The notes beneath the pieces are model-generated. The model was given only the letters and a program-made list of their open reading frames with translations. It ran no database searches and had not been told where the DNA came from. Shown piece by piece: positions 21,018-29,636 of a stretch of 64,000 bases of DNA. Source of the DNA: Lysobacter enzymogenes (GTDB lineage Bacteria; Pseudomonadota; Gammaproteobacteria; Xanthomonadales; Xanthomonadaceae); contig NZ_CP067396.1 of assembly GCF_023617245.1 (NCBI RefSeq), forward strand, positions 5,297,001 through 5,361,000. The letters are read 5' to 3'. The stretch's first letter is position 1, and the number at the start of each line of letters is the position of its first letter. The position numbers and the translations under genes are program-made.

Positions 21018-21764
21018 ATGACCCAGCACAACGCCGCCCAGTTCGAAGCCCTGGCCGATCTGTACGAGGACATCAGCGACTGGCCGTTCCGCAAATACAT
21101 CGAGACGCCGAGCGTGCTCGCGCGCATCGGCGATGTCGCCGGCGCCGACGTGCTCGACTTCGGCTGCGGCGCCGGCACGTATGCGCGGATGTTCAAGCGC
21201 GCCGGCGCGCGCCGCGTAGTCGGCTACGACCTCGCCGAAGGCATGCTGGCCAGCGCCCGCCGCCGCGCCGCGGCCGAGCGCCTGGACGTGGAGTTCGTAT
21301 CCGCGCTCGGGCCCGACCAGGCCGGCCGCTTCGACCTGGTGCTGGCGGTGTACGTGTTGCCGTATGCGCAGGCGCTTCCTGACCTGGAGCGCATGTGCTT
21401 CCAGATGCTCGCGCCGTTGCGCCCGGGCGGACGCCTGATCGCGCTGCCGATCCATCCCGATTACGAACCCGCGCCGTCGTACTACGAGCCGTTCGGCTTC
21501 CGCATGACGCCCGACGATCCGCGCGAGCCGCATCGCGACGGCGCGCGCCTGCGCCTGGACCTGTTCTATCAGCAGCGCTACGACGCCAGCGTGCACGCCT
21601 GGTACTGGAGCCGCAGCGCGATCGAAACCGCGCTGCACCGCGCCGGCGCCACGGCGGTGCGTTGGCACCCGCCGCAGCTGCACGCGCCGGCGGACGCGCC
21701 GCCGGAGCTGCAGGCCTATGTGCGCCGGCCGCACGCCGCCATCGTCGAGTGCCGGCGCGGCTGA
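21018..21764 (+). CDS. Class I SAM-dependent methyltransferase
   Basis: 248 residues. Motif I VLDFGCGAGTYARMF near 42-56, acidic post-I GYDLAEGML, motif II-like FDLVLAVYVLPY and motif III LRPGGRLIALPI give a complete Rossmann methyltransferase core. The C-terminal half has the aromatic-rich YYEPFGF and HAWYWSRSAIETALHRAG typical of small-molecule C-, N- or O-methyltransferases. First gene of a three-gene plus-strand set with a FemAB-like transferase and an FAD oxidase, so it probably methylates a product of that locus. Substrate unknown. Confidence 0.85.
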   Translation: MTQHNAAQFEALADLYEDISDWPFRKYIETPSVLARIGDVAGADVLDFGCGAGTYARMFKRAGARRVVGYDLAEGMLASARRRAAAERLDVEFVSALGPDQAGRFDLVLAVYVLPYAQALPDLERMCFQMLAPLRPGGRLIALPIHPDYEPAPSYYEPFGFRMTPDDPREPHRDGARLRLDLFYQQRYDASVHAWYWSRSAIETALHRAGATAVRWHPPQLHAPADAPPELQAYVRRPHAAIVECRRG

Positions 21765-21824
21765 CGCGCCGCAACGCCGCCGGCCGCGGCCGGCGCAGGC
21801 CCGTTCGCGCGCGAGGAGGCCGTG

Positions 21825-22895
21825 GTGAAACCGAGGATCGAGGTGTTCGACTCGCTGGAGCGGATCGACCGGCGCAGTTACCAGACCCTGCACGACGCCA
21901 GCCGCGCGTCGCTGTTCTACGACTGGCGTTTCCTGCTCGCCGCCGAGCGCTCGCCGCTGCTGCCGACGCAGAAGACCCTGTACCTGTGCGCGTACGACGG
22001 CGACGAACTGGCCGGATGCCTGCCCGCCTATCTGCAGCGCCTGGCGGCGGTGGACCCGCTGGGCTTGCTGGCGCGCGCCGCGCAGGTTCGCGATGCCGGC
22101 GGGGAATCGGGTCTGTTCAGCCACATGATGCATTGCTGGGACAGCAGCGTGCCCTGCCTGGAAACCGCCGGCGGCGTGCGCGAGGCCTTGCTCGACGCGC
22201 TGCTGGACGTCGCCGCGCGCGAGGGCGCCGCCTATGCAGGCCTGCTCAATCTCGGCGAAGCGGCGCGGGCGGGTGGCAGCCGCCTGCGACTGCACCCGCT
22301 GGTCGAACGCTACGACGCGCAGTTGGGCCCGTTCGACGACTTCGATCACTACGTGCGCGCGCTGCCGAGCGACGGACGCGCGGAAATGCGGCGCCAGCTG
22401 CGCAAGTTCGAGGCCAGCGGCGCGAGCGCGCAGGTGCTGGCGCCGCCGTTCGACGACCGTCTGGAGCAGGTCTGCGAGCTGTGCTTCCGCACCACCGCCC
22501 GCCGCGGCACCCCGCACTATTTCCCGGCCGCGCCGCTGGCGCGCTTCGTGCGCCTGTGCGGCGACCTGGCGCGGCTGGTGCTGATCCAGGCGCAGGGGCG
22601 CGTGATCAGCGGCATGATCGGCTGGCAACGGCGCGACACGTTCTGCCTGTGGTCGGCCGGCGTGACCTACGACCAAAGCGACTTCAGCCCGTACACGATC
22701 TGCTTCGCCGCCGCCTTTCGCCACGCCTTCGCCCACGGCCTGCAGCGTTTCGAAGGCGGCCGCCTCAACGAACGGATCAAGCGGCGCCTGGGCCTGTCGC
22801 CCGTGCCGCTGCAATGCGCGATCGCCCGTCTCGCGCCGCTGCCGCGAACCGCCCCGCCGCCCGCGCGCGTGCCCGCCTCCGCCGCCCTCGACTGA
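21825..22895 (+). CDS. GNAT/FemAB-like acyltransferase (BioF2-type domain)
   Basis: 356 residues. Two adjacent GTG codons (21822 and 21825) could start it; 21825 is preferred because AGGAGG ends at 21819, giving 5-base spacing. The C-terminal half has the FemAB/acetyltransferase-6 pattern: MRRQLRKFEASG, LVLIQAQGRVISGMIGWQRRD, LWSAGVTYDQSDFSPYTICFAAAF and FEGGRLNERIKRRLGL. Members move amino acids or acyl groups from aminoacyl-tRNA or acyl-CoA to amines, and are often encoded in peptidoglycan, exopolysaccharide or natural-product clusters. Cytoplasmic. Only 13 bases separate it from the FAD oxidase. Confidence 0.78.
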   Translation: MKPRIEVFDSLERIDRRSYQTLHDASRASLFYDWRFLLAAERSPLLPTQKTLYLCAYDGDELAGCLPAYLQRLAAVDPLGLLARAAQVRDAGGESGLFSHMMHCWDSSVPCLETAGGVREALLDALLDVAAREGAAYAGLLNLGEAARAGGSRLRLHPLVERYDAQLGPFDDFDHYVRALPSDGRAEMRRQLRKFEASGASAQVLAPPFDDRLEQVCELCFRTTARRGTPHYFPAAPLARFVRLCGDLARLVLIQAQGRVISGMIGWQRRDTFCLWSAGVTYDQSDFSPYTICFAAAFRHAFAHGLQRFEGGRLNERIKRRLGLSPVPLQCAIARLAPLPRTAPPPARVPASAALD

Positions 22896-22908
22896 CAGGA
22901 GCTCCGCC

Positions 22909-24279
22909 ATGGACCCGCGCCGCGATCCCATCGACGCCGACGATTTCCGCATCTTCCCGCGCCACCTCGACGGCAAGGCGCGCTCGCGCCATCACGCCGA
23001 ATACGCCGGCTGGCACCGCAGCGCCTGCTGGAACGGCCGCCGCTTCGAGCGCTTCCCCGAGTACATCGTGCGCGCGCAGTCGGTCGCCGACGTCGCCCAC
23101 AGCATCGACTTCGCCCGCCGCCACCGCTTGCCGGTGAGCGTGCGCGGCCGCGGCCACAGCTACGCCGGCTGCTTCCTGCGCGACGACGGCCTGTTGCTGG
23201 ATCTGGCCGCGCTGGACCGGATCGACGTCGACGCGGCCGCGCGCCTGGCCGCGGTGCAACCCGGCGCGAGCAGCCGGCAACTGGCCCAGGCGCTGGCGCC
23301 GCACGGGCTGGCGTTTCCGACCGGCCACGGCGGCGACGTCGGGCTCAGCGGTTTCCTGCTCGGCGGCGGGCTCGGCATCAACGTCCGCGCCTGGGGCGGG
23401 ATGAGCGCGTTCAATGTCCGCGCGATCGACCTGATCGGCGCCGACGGAGACTTGCTGCACGCCGACGCCGAACACCACCCCGAGCTGTTCTGGGCCGCGC
23501 GCGGCGGCGGCCCCGGACTGGGCTTCGTGGTGGTGAAGTTCTATCTCGACTGCCGGCCGCTGCCGCGCTGCATCACCTCGACGAGCGCGCGCACCGGCCT
23601 GGACCGGCTCGGCGAACTGCTGCAGGCGATCGAACGCGCCGACCCGGAGCCGGCGCTGCAGGTCATGGTCGCGGTGGTGCCCGACGGCGACGGCCTGCAG
23701 GCATCGCTGAGCGCGCTCGCCTTCGCCGACACGCCGCGCCAGGCGCAGGCGCTGCACGCCTCGCTGTTCGCGCGCCTGCCGGCGGGACTGCTCGAACCGC
23801 CGGCGCAGGACCAGCCCAGCGGTTTCGAAGCGATCTACCGCCAGAGCGAGGCGATGCTGGTCTCGCGCCGCTACCGCAGCGACAACATCCTCACCGACCG
23901 CGCCGGCGAGGCCGCGCGCATCCTCGCCGCGCACCTGCCCGCGCGGCCGTCGCCGGCGACCGTGCCGTTGCTGATCTGGCGCGGCGAACCGCGACTGCCC
24001 GACGCGGCGTTCTCGGCGCGCGGCCGCTGGTTCGTCTCGACCTACGCGCAATGGGACGCCGAACGCGACGACGAGGCCAACCGGCGCTGGCTCAAGGCGC
24101 TGTACGACGAACTGGCCGGCGTCGCGAGCGGCGCTTACATCAACGAGTTCGACCTGGAAGAACGCTCGGACCGGGTCGAGCGCTGCTTCGCCCCGGCGAA
24201 TTGGGCGCGGCTGCGCGAACTGCGCCGCCGCTGCGATCCCGACGGCGTGTTCCACGACGTGCGCATCGGCCGGCGCTGA
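22909..24279 (+). CDS. FAD-linked oxidoreductase (PCMH/BBE family)
   Basis: 456 residues; AGGAG 8 bases before ATG. N-terminal PCMH FAD-binding domain with VSVRGRGHSYAG near 75-86, whose His is the usual site of covalent 8-alpha-N1-histidyl flavin. The second attachment site, a Cys in bicovalent BBE enzymes, is replaced here by GHGGDVGLSG, so attachment is probably single. The C terminus INEFDLEERSDR...RRRCDPDGVFHDV is the BBE substrate/FAD cap. Such enzymes oxidise alcohols, sugars or perform oxidative cyclisation in natural-product pathways. No Sec signal is evident. Last gene of the plus-strand set. Confidence 0.9.
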   Translation: MDPRRDPIDADDFRIFPRHLDGKARSRHHAEYAGWHRSACWNGRRFERFPEYIVRAQSVADVAHSIDFARRHRLPVSVRGRGHSYAGCFLRDDGLLLDLAALDRIDVDAAARLAAVQPGASSRQLAQALAPHGLAFPTGHGGDVGLSGFLLGGGLGINVRAWGGMSAFNVRAIDLIGADGDLLHADAEHHPELFWAARGGGPGLGFVVVKFYLDCRPLPRCITSTSARTGLDRLGELLQAIERADPEPALQVMVAVVPDGDGLQASLSALAFADTPRQAQALHASLFARLPAGLLEPPAQDQPSGFEAIYRQSEAMLVSRRYRSDNILTDRAGEAARILAAHLPARPSPATVPLLIWRGEPRLPDAAFSARGRWFVSTYAQWDAERDDEANRRWLKALYDELAGVASGAYINEFDLEERSDRVERCFAPANWARLRELRRRCDPDGVFHDVRIGRR

Positions 24280-24297
24280 CCCGCGCCGGCCGATGCG
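24262..24297. terminator. 15-bp hairpin at convergent gene ends
   Basis: Perfect 15-bp stem (24262-24276 with 24283-24297) with a 6-base loop that contains the TGA of the FAD oxidase, 8 bases from the stop of the facing O-methyltransferase. Probably serves both convergent transcripts; no T-run. Confidence 0.6.
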
Positions 24298-24304
24298 GCG
24301 CCGC

Positions 24305-25000
24305 TCAGCCCAGGCGCATCGACAGTTCCACGTCGTCGCCGAACGGCACCGACAGGTAGCCGCGCTGCGGCGAGCGCACGCGCTGCAGGTAGTCGGGGCT
24401 GTAGTCGGCGTTGTCGGCGACGATCAGCGCGCCGGGGCGCAGCCTGGGCTCCAGCAGGTCCAGCACCTGCGGGTACAGCGCCTTGGCGCCGTCGAGCAGG
24501 ACCAGGTCGATCCATTCGGGCAGGTCGGCGGCGAAGGTGCGCAGCGCATCGCCCTCGCGGATCTCGACCAGGTCGGCGAGGCCGCCGGCGGCGAGATTGG
24601 CGCGCGCGCGCTCGACCTTGGACGGCTCGAACTCGCTGCTGATCAGGCGGCCGCCGCCGTTGTCGCGCAGCGCCGCCGCCAGGTGCAGGGTCGAGATGCC
24701 GAACGAAGTGCCGAACTCGACGATGCTGCGCGCGCCGGTGCTGCGCGCCAGCTGGTACAGCAGGATGCCGGTCTCGCGCGAGACCGCCAGCGGCATGTCC
24801 TTGAGCCGGCCGTAGAAATCCAGGTATTCGGTGGTGCTGCGCATCAGCCGCTCGTGTTCGTCGCGCGGCATCGCGGCCACTTCGGGCAGGTCCATCGGCG
24901 AGGTCGCGTCGGCTTCGTCGAACAAGCGCTGGATCAGCGCCGACAGCGGCGCGGCGGTGAGCGTGCTGGCCGCGCCATGGCTTGCAGCGGAGGTATTCAT
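24305..25000 (-). CDS. O-methyltransferase (class I SAM)
   Basis: 231 residues; GGAG 9 bases upstream of ATG 25000. SIVEFGTSFGISTLHLAAAL (motif I) near 91-110, ISSEFEPSKVERAR, IREGDALRTF and IDLVLLDGAKALYPQVL match the CCoAOMT/MdmC-like O-methyltransferase family, including the metal-site DGAK. These methylate catechol-like or hydroxyl substrates in the cytoplasm. Transcribed away from the TetR gene, with a perfect inverted repeat between the two, so it is the likely TetR target; the facing methyltransferase/FAD-oxidase genes are natural partners. Confidence 0.88.
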   Translation of the reverse strand: MNTSAASHGAASTLTAAPLSALIQRLFDEADATSPMDLPEVAAMPRDEHERLMRSTTEYLDFYGRLKDMPLAVSRETGILLYQLARSTGARSIVEFGTSFGISTLHLAAALRDNGGGRLISSEFEPSKVERARANLAAGGLADLVEIREGDALRTFAADLPEWIDLVLLDGAKALYPQVLDLLEPRLRPGALIVADNADYSPDYLQRVRSPQRGYLSVPFGDDVELSMRLG

Positions 25001-25041
25001 TGCGGCGTCTCCGGCCCGTATGCGGGCGTCGTTGGGGGGTA

Positions 25042-25062
25042 GAATCAGAATGCGACTGATTC
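25042..25062. promoter_or_regulatory. Candidate TetR operator
   Basis: Perfect 7-bp inverted repeat GAATCAG-N7-CTGATTC, 21 bp in all, 42 bases upstream of the O-methyltransferase start and 33 bases upstream of the chosen TetR start. Size and place fit a TetR-family operator controlling both divergent genes. Binding is inference. Confidence 0.7.
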
Positions 25063-25095
25063 GTCATGTTCGCTATTCGCATTGGCGCCGCCCCC

Positions 25096-25728
25096 ATGAC
25101 CGACCCCAAGAAACCGCAGATTTCCCAGCGAAAACAGCCCAAGCAGGCGCGCTCCAGCGACTCGGTCGCGGTGATCCTGGAGGCCGCCGCTCAGGTTTTG
25201 GCCAAGGAAGGCGCGCAGCGCTTCACCACCGCGCGCGTGGCCGAGCGCGCCGGCGTCAGCGTCGGCTCGCTGTACCAGTACTTCCCCAACAAGGCGGCGA
25301 TCCTGTTCCGCCTGCAGACCGAAGAATGGGGCCAGACCACCGCGCTGCTGTGCGCGATCCTGCAAGACGCGCGCAAGCCGCCGCTGCGCCGGCTGCGCGA
25401 GTTGGTGCATGCGTTCGTGCGTTCGGAATGCGAGGAGGCGGCGATGCGGGTGGCGCTGGCCGACGCCGCGCCGCTGTACCGCGACGCGCCCGAGGCGCGC
25501 CAGGCCCACAGCGCCAGCGAGCGCGCGTTCGAAGCGTTCATGCGCGAAGCGCTGCCGCGCGCCGACGACGCGGCGCGCACGGTCGCCGGCGACCTGGTCA
25601 TCACCACGCTGTCGCAGGTCGGCAAGGAATTCTCGGAGACGCCGCGCACGGCGCAGGAGATCGAGACCTACGCGCAGGCCATGGCCGACATGTTCTGCGC
25701 CTACCTGCGTTCGGTCGGGCGGCGCTGA
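25096..25728 (+). CDS. TetR-family transcriptional regulator
   Basis: 210 residues from ATG 25096 (MTDPKKPQISQRKQPKQARS). An upstream ATG at 25066 would start only 3 bases from the operator-like repeat, and neither start has a clear ribosome binding site. N-terminal HTH: VILEAAAQVLAKEGAQRFTT, then VAERAGVSVGSLYQYFPNKAAI, the near-invariant TetR recognition helix. The helical C-terminal ligand domain is unlike a named subgroup. Probably represses the divergent O-methyltransferase and itself, released by a small molecule. Confidence 0.92.
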   Translation: MTDPKKPQISQRKQPKQARSSDSVAVILEAAAQVLAKEGAQRFTTARVAERAGVSVGSLYQYFPNKAAILFRLQTEEWGQTTALLCAILQDARKPPLRRLRELVHAFVRSECEEAAMRVALADAAPLYRDAPEARQAHSASERAFEAFMREALPRADDAARTVAGDLVITTLSQVGKEFSETPRTAQEIETYAQAMADMFCAYLRSVGRR

Positions 25729-25773
25729 CAGGCCGCAGCGCCCGCCGCGCGCGCGGCGATGCTTTCGCCGGCG

Positions 25774-26520
25774 CTATTCGCGGCGCTTGCGGCCGCGCTT
25801 GCCGGCGGCCGCGGCCGGTTCCTCGGCCTCGCCGGCGCCGGCGCCGAGCCGCTCCATCCACGCCAGCGCGTCGACATAAGCCATGAACTGCTGCAGGTAC
25901 TCCGGCGCCAGCGCCTGCATGGTGCTCAGCGCGCGGTGCACGAGCCGGCCGGAATTGAGCGGACCGGCGTCGGTGGACGAGGGTTCCAGCGACTCGCGCA
26001 GCTGGCGGTCCATGCGCAGGCGCGAGAAGCGCATGCGGAACTCGTCGAGCGCGGCCAGTTGCGGGAACGCGGCCCGCGGCGCATCGCCGTCGCCCGCCTC
26101 GCGCGTCGCCGCCGTCGCTTGCAGGCGCTGGGTCAGTTCGATCAGGGTCGGCGCCGGCGCCGCGGTTTCCGCGCTCGTCCCGGATTTGCGCTTCGCGCCC
26201 TTGCGCGCGGCGCGCTTGGCGGGCGCGGCGGCGGCCGTCGCCGCATCGACCGCGCTCGCCTGCGCGCCGGCCTCGCGCGCGGCCGTTTCGCTCGCCTGCG
26301 CGTGCCTGCGCTCCAGTGCCCCGGCGTAGACGCCGATCAACTCGCGCACCCGCGCGTCCAGCACCCGCCGCAGCTCGCCGTCCTGCGCCGCGGCGCGGCG
26401 CTCCAGCGCGTCGATGCGGGCGAAGCCGGCGCGATCGCAGCGGTCGTCGCCGCGCGCGCGCCAGCCCTCCAGCGTCGTCCGCGGATCGGCCGCGTCCGCG
26501 CTCGCCGGGACGGGACTCAT
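25774..26520 (-). CDS. DUF2894 family protein
   Basis: 248 residues from ATG 26520, overlapping the stop of the OmpA/MotB-like gene as ATGA. The C-terminal region FRMRFSRLRMDRQLRESLE, AGPLNSGRLVHRALSTMQAL and PEYLQQFMAYVDALAWMERL is characteristic of DUF2894. The middle is a low-complexity Ala/Lys/Arg linker (about 95-125), and the tail ends in a basic GKRGRKRRE. Predicted cytoplasmic. DUF2894 genes are known to me only as neighbours of DUF3348, DUF802 and OmpA-like genes, so the four probably form one system. Molecular role unknown. Confidence 0.85.
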   Translation of the reverse strand: MSPVPASADAADPRTTLEGWRARGDDRCDRAGFARIDALERRAAAQDGELRRVLDARVRELIGVYAGALERRHAQASETAAREAGAQASAVDAATAAAAPAKRAARKGAKRKSGTSAETAAPAPTLIELTQRLQATAATREAGDGDAPRAAFPQLAALDEFRMRFSRLRMDRQLRESLEPSSTDAGPLNSGRLVHRALSTMQALAPEYLQQFMAYVDALAWMERLGAGAGEAEEPAAAAGKRGRKRRE

Positions 26521-27176
26521 CGCGATCCGCGCGGCGCCGCGGCGGCCTGGGCCGGGCGCGGCATCGGCGCGATCTCCACGCGCCGGTTGCGCGCGCGGCC
26601 GGCTTCCTCGGCGTTGGAATCCACCGGCTGCTGGGAACCGAACGCGGCGGCGAACACCGCCGTTTCCGGCACGCCCGCGGCGATCAGCGCGCGGGTCACG
26701 GTCAAGGAACGTTGCGCCGACAGCTCCCAGTTGTCGGCGAACTGGCGGTTGCTCTCGCGCACCATGCGGTCGTCGGTGAAGCCGCTGACCATGAGGATCT
26801 CGTCGCGCGAGCGCAGGTACTCGGTCAACGGACCGGCCAAGGTATCGAGCAGTTCGCGCCCTTGCGGCTGCAGCCGGTCGGAGTTCAGCGCGAACAGCAC
26901 GTTGCCGCTGATGCCGATGCGGCCGTCGACCAGGGTCACCCGGCCGCTCGCCAGCGGCGCGGCCAGCGCGCGCTCCAGGGTCTGGCGGCGCTGCGCTTCG
27001 ATCTTGCGCTGCTTCACTTCCTCGTCGAGGCGGCTGGACAGCTGCATCTGCGCGCCGATCACGCCGACCAGGATCAGCACGAACACGCCCAGCAACACCG
27101 ACATCAAGTCGCCGAAGGCGGCCCACACCGGCGCGCCGGAATCGATCCCGGCGTCGTCCTCGATCAGCGCGCTCAT
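26517..27176 (-). CDS. MotB/ExbD-like protein with OmpA peptidoglycan-binding domain
   Basis: 219 residues from ATG 27176 (ATGA overlap with the DUF802 gene). One membrane helix near residues 20-42 contains PVWAAFGDLMSVLLGVFVLILV: the Asp in FGDLMSVLL occupies the place of the proton-carrying Asp of MotB (W...Y-x-DMMT-LLL) and of ZorB/ExbD. A short coiled linker leads to an OmpA/MotB C-terminal domain with VLFALNSDRLQPQGRELLD, VSGFTDDR, ELSAQRSLTVTRALI and GSQQPVDSNAEEAGRARNRRVEI, which binds peptidoglycan. So it is anchored in the inner membrane and grips the wall, as stator B-subunits do. The neighbouring DUF802 protein is the expected A-subunit. Confidence 0.88.
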   Translation of the reverse strand: MSALIEDDAGIDSGAPVWAAFGDLMSVLLGVFVLILVGVIGAQMQLSSRLDEEVKQRKIEAQRRQTLERALAAPLASGRVTLVDGRIGISGNVLFALNSDRLQPQGRELLDTLAGPLTEYLRSRDEILMVSGFTDDRMVRESNRQFADNWELSAQRSLTVTRALIAAGVPETAVFAAAFGSQQPVDSNAEEAGRARNRRVEIAPMPRPAQAAAAPRGSR

Positions 27177-29635
27177 GCCGCCCGCGCCCCGTCGCCGGCC
27201 TGCGCCGCGGCCTGGCCGCCAGCCACGCGCTGCAGTTCGTCGATGATCTGCTTCTGGCTCAGCACGCTGAGGTCGACGACCTCGCGCGCCTGCGCCACGT
27301 AGTAGGCCAGTTGCTCGTCGCTGCGCGCCAGCGACTTGTCCAGCGCGACCTCCACGCCCTGCAGGCGGTCGGCCAGGCGCTCGTGGGTTTCGCCGAACTG
27401 CTGCACCAGCGCGGCGAAGGCGTCGCCGAGGCTGGCGACCTCGATCGCGCCGGCGCCGAGTTGCGCGGCGGCGGCGTCGAGCTTGCCGGCATCGGCTTCG
27501 ACGCGTTCGTTGAGGCGCGCGCCGGCGCGTTCGAGCAGTTCGGCCGAGGACGCGACCAGCGCATCGACCGCGGCGCGCTGTTCGCCGGAGGCGTGGTTGA
27601 CCGCGTCGAGCAGGGTTTCCAGCGTCGCCAGCAGGTGGTTGCGCTCTTCCAGCATCGCGGTGTCGCGGACCATGCTGTCGGAAAGTTTCTGGCGCAGCTC
27701 GGCGACCACTTCGGCCGCGGCCTTGGGCGCTTCGGACGCAGCATCGACCAGGCGCGAGATCTCGACGATGGTGTCGCGCGCCTGCGCCTGGCTCTGCGCC
27801 GAAACCTCCTGCGCGGTGCGCGCGAGCGTGTCGCAGACTTCCAACTGGCGGCCGGCGACCGCTTCGCCGGCCTGCTGCCAACGCTGGCCGAGGTCGGCGG
27901 TCATCGCGCCGAACGCGTCGGTCCACATCGCCAGGCGTTCGCGGTCGCGCGATTCCAGCGCGGCCTGCAACTGCGCGTGCGAGTCCTGGACGATGCGCAC
28001 CAACCCGGCCGCATGCGTTTCGAATCCGGCGACCACGCCGGCCGCGGCCTTGGGCGCTTCGGCGGCGGCGTCGACCAGGCGCTCGATTTCGGCCAGGGTG
28101 CCGCGCGCGCGCTCGTGCGCCTGCGCCGACATCTCGTCGGCGCTGCGCGCCAGCGTGGCGCAGATGTCCTGCTGGCGCTGCGCGGTCAGCGTCTGCGACT
28201 GCTCCCAGCGCTCGCCCAGCGCGGCGCTCATCGCGGCGAAGGATTCGGTCCAGGCCGACAGGCGTTCGCGGTCGCGCGATTCCAGCGCGTCCTGCAGCTC
28301 GGCGTGGGAACGCTCGACCACCGTCACCAATGCCGCGGCGTGTCGTTCGAACGCGGCCGCGGCGCCGCCGAGCGCCTGCTGGTGGCGCTCGGCCAGGGCC
28401 TGGTTGGCCTCGCCCTGGCGCGCCAGCGCGTCGTCCCAGGCCTGCGCGCTGCGGCCGTGGCTGGCTTCCAATTGCGTCGACACGTCCTTGAGCAGGCCGG
28501 CGGCGCCGCGCTCGAAGGTGCCGGCGAATCCTTCCAGCGCGCCGCGCAGTTCGCGCAGCAGGGCTTCGTTGCCGCCGCGGTGGTCGGCCAGCACGCGGCT
28601 CCAGCCGTCGGCGGCCGCGCCGGCGGCGCTGGCGAAGCCGGCGCTGAGGCCGTCGAGTTGCCGCTGCACCGCGTCGCCGACGCGTTCGTGCAGCGCCGCG
28701 CTCTCGCGCGCGAGCGCGGCCATGGTCGCGTCCGCGACCGGCTGCAGCGCCGCGCCCGCGGCGCGCGCGCCTTCGCCGACGCTGTCCTTGAGCGAGCGCT
28801 CGAACGATTCGGCCAGGCGCGCGTACGCCGCCTCGCTGCGCTGGTGGAACGCGTCCTGGCGTTCGAGCTGGCGCTCGTGCGCGCTTTCGCCGTGGCGTTC
28901 CAGCGCCTGCATCGCGGCCTGCAACTGCGCGACCAGCGCGGGCATGGTCTCGGTCTGGCGCTGCAGCAGTTCGAACGCCTGCGCGCGGCGGCGCTCGCGC
29001 TGGAACGCGCGCGAGTGCGCGTGCAGCGCGCCGCTCGCGGCGGCGTCCAGGCGCTGCACGGCGGCGGCGCGCTCGCGCCGGCACAGCGCCGCGAGCAGGC
29101 CGAGCATCGCCGAGGCGGCGACGCCGGCGATCGAGGTGCCGAAGGCGAAGCCCAGGCCGGCGACCGGCGCGGCGATCGCGGCGCGGATCGCCTGCAGGTC
29201 GCTGGCGCTTTCCAGCGCCAGGCCGGTGCCGCGCAGGGTCGCGGTCATGCCCAACAGGGTGCCGAGCATGCCCAGCAGCACCAGCAGGCCGACCAGATAC
29301 GGCGCCAGCGTCGGCGCCGGCAGCGGCACGCGCTCGCCTTCGATGCGCAGGCGCACCGGGCTGCGCAGCGAGGAATGCAGGCGGCCGATCCAGGCGTCGA
29401 GGCGTTCGCCGTCGCCTGCCTCCGCCGGCGCGGGCAGTTCGTCCAGCGCGCGCTGCAGCGTCGCGGTGGCCTGGCGATAGCGGCGCAGTTCCAGTCCGCC
29501 GGCGAGGTAGCCGGCGGCGATCAGCGCCAGCACCGCCAATGCCAGCGGATGCGAATTCAAGGCGACCGCGCCGACCCAGGCCACGATGGCGAGGCCGGCG
29601 ACGAAGACGGCGGCGTGAAGCGATTTGTTGAGCAT
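27173..29635 (-). CDS. DUF802 protein: MotA/ExbB-like membrane part with long coiled-coil tail
   Basis: 820 residues. Four hydrophobic helices at about 8-26, 30-48, 111-131 and 155-183. The third and fourth (LVGLLVLLGMLGTLLGMTATLRG and IAAPVAGLGFAFGTSIAGVAA) follow the TolQ/ExbB/MotA pattern of GLLGTVxG and a small-residue-rich last helix. From 190 to the end it is a charged coiled coil rich in Ala, Glu, Gln and Arg. Two long tandem repeats of about 110 residues are visible, centred on ALESRDRERLSAWTESFAAM and ALESRDRERLAMWTDAFGAM, matching the repeated DUF802 unit. Its start follows the DUF3348 stop by one base, and its stop overlaps the MotB-like gene. Best guess: A-subunit of an ion-driven stator with a long cytoplasmic tail. 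Confidence 0.85.
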   Translation of the reverse strand: MLNKSLHAAVFVAGLAIVAWVGAVALNSHPLALAVLALIAAGYLAGGLELRRYRQATATLQRALDELPAPAEAGDGERLDAWIGRLHSSLRSPVRLRIEGERVPLPAPTLAPYLVGLLVLLGMLGTLLGMTATLRGTGLALESASDLQAIRAAIAAPVAGLGFAFGTSIAGVAASAMLGLLAALCRRERAAAVQRLDAAASGALHAHSRAFQRERRRAQAFELLQRQTETMPALVAQLQAAMQALERHGESAHERQLERQDAFHQRSEAAYARLAESFERSLKDSVGEGARAAGAALQPVADATMAALARESAALHERVGDAVQRQLDGLSAGFASAAGAAADGWSRVLADHRGGNEALLRELRGALEGFAGTFERGAAGLLKDVSTQLEASHGRSAQAWDDALARQGEANQALAERHQQALGGAAAAFERHAAALVTVVERSHAELQDALESRDRERLSAWTESFAAMSAALGERWEQSQTLTAQRQQDICATLARSADEMSAQAHERARGTLAEIERLVDAAAEAPKAAAGVVAGFETHAAGLVRIVQDSHAQLQAALESRDRERLAMWTDAFGAMTADLGQRWQQAGEAVAGRQLEVCDTLARTAQEVSAQSQAQARDTIVEISRLVDAASEAPKAAAEVVAELRQKLSDSMVRDTAMLEERNHLLATLETLLDAVNHASGEQRAAVDALVASSAELLERAGARLNERVEADAGKLDAAAAQLGAGAIEVASLGDAFAALVQQFGETHERLADRLQGVEVALDKSLARSDEQLAYYVAQAREVVDLSVLSQKQIIDELQRVAGGQAAAQAGDGARAA

Positions 29636-29636
29636 G

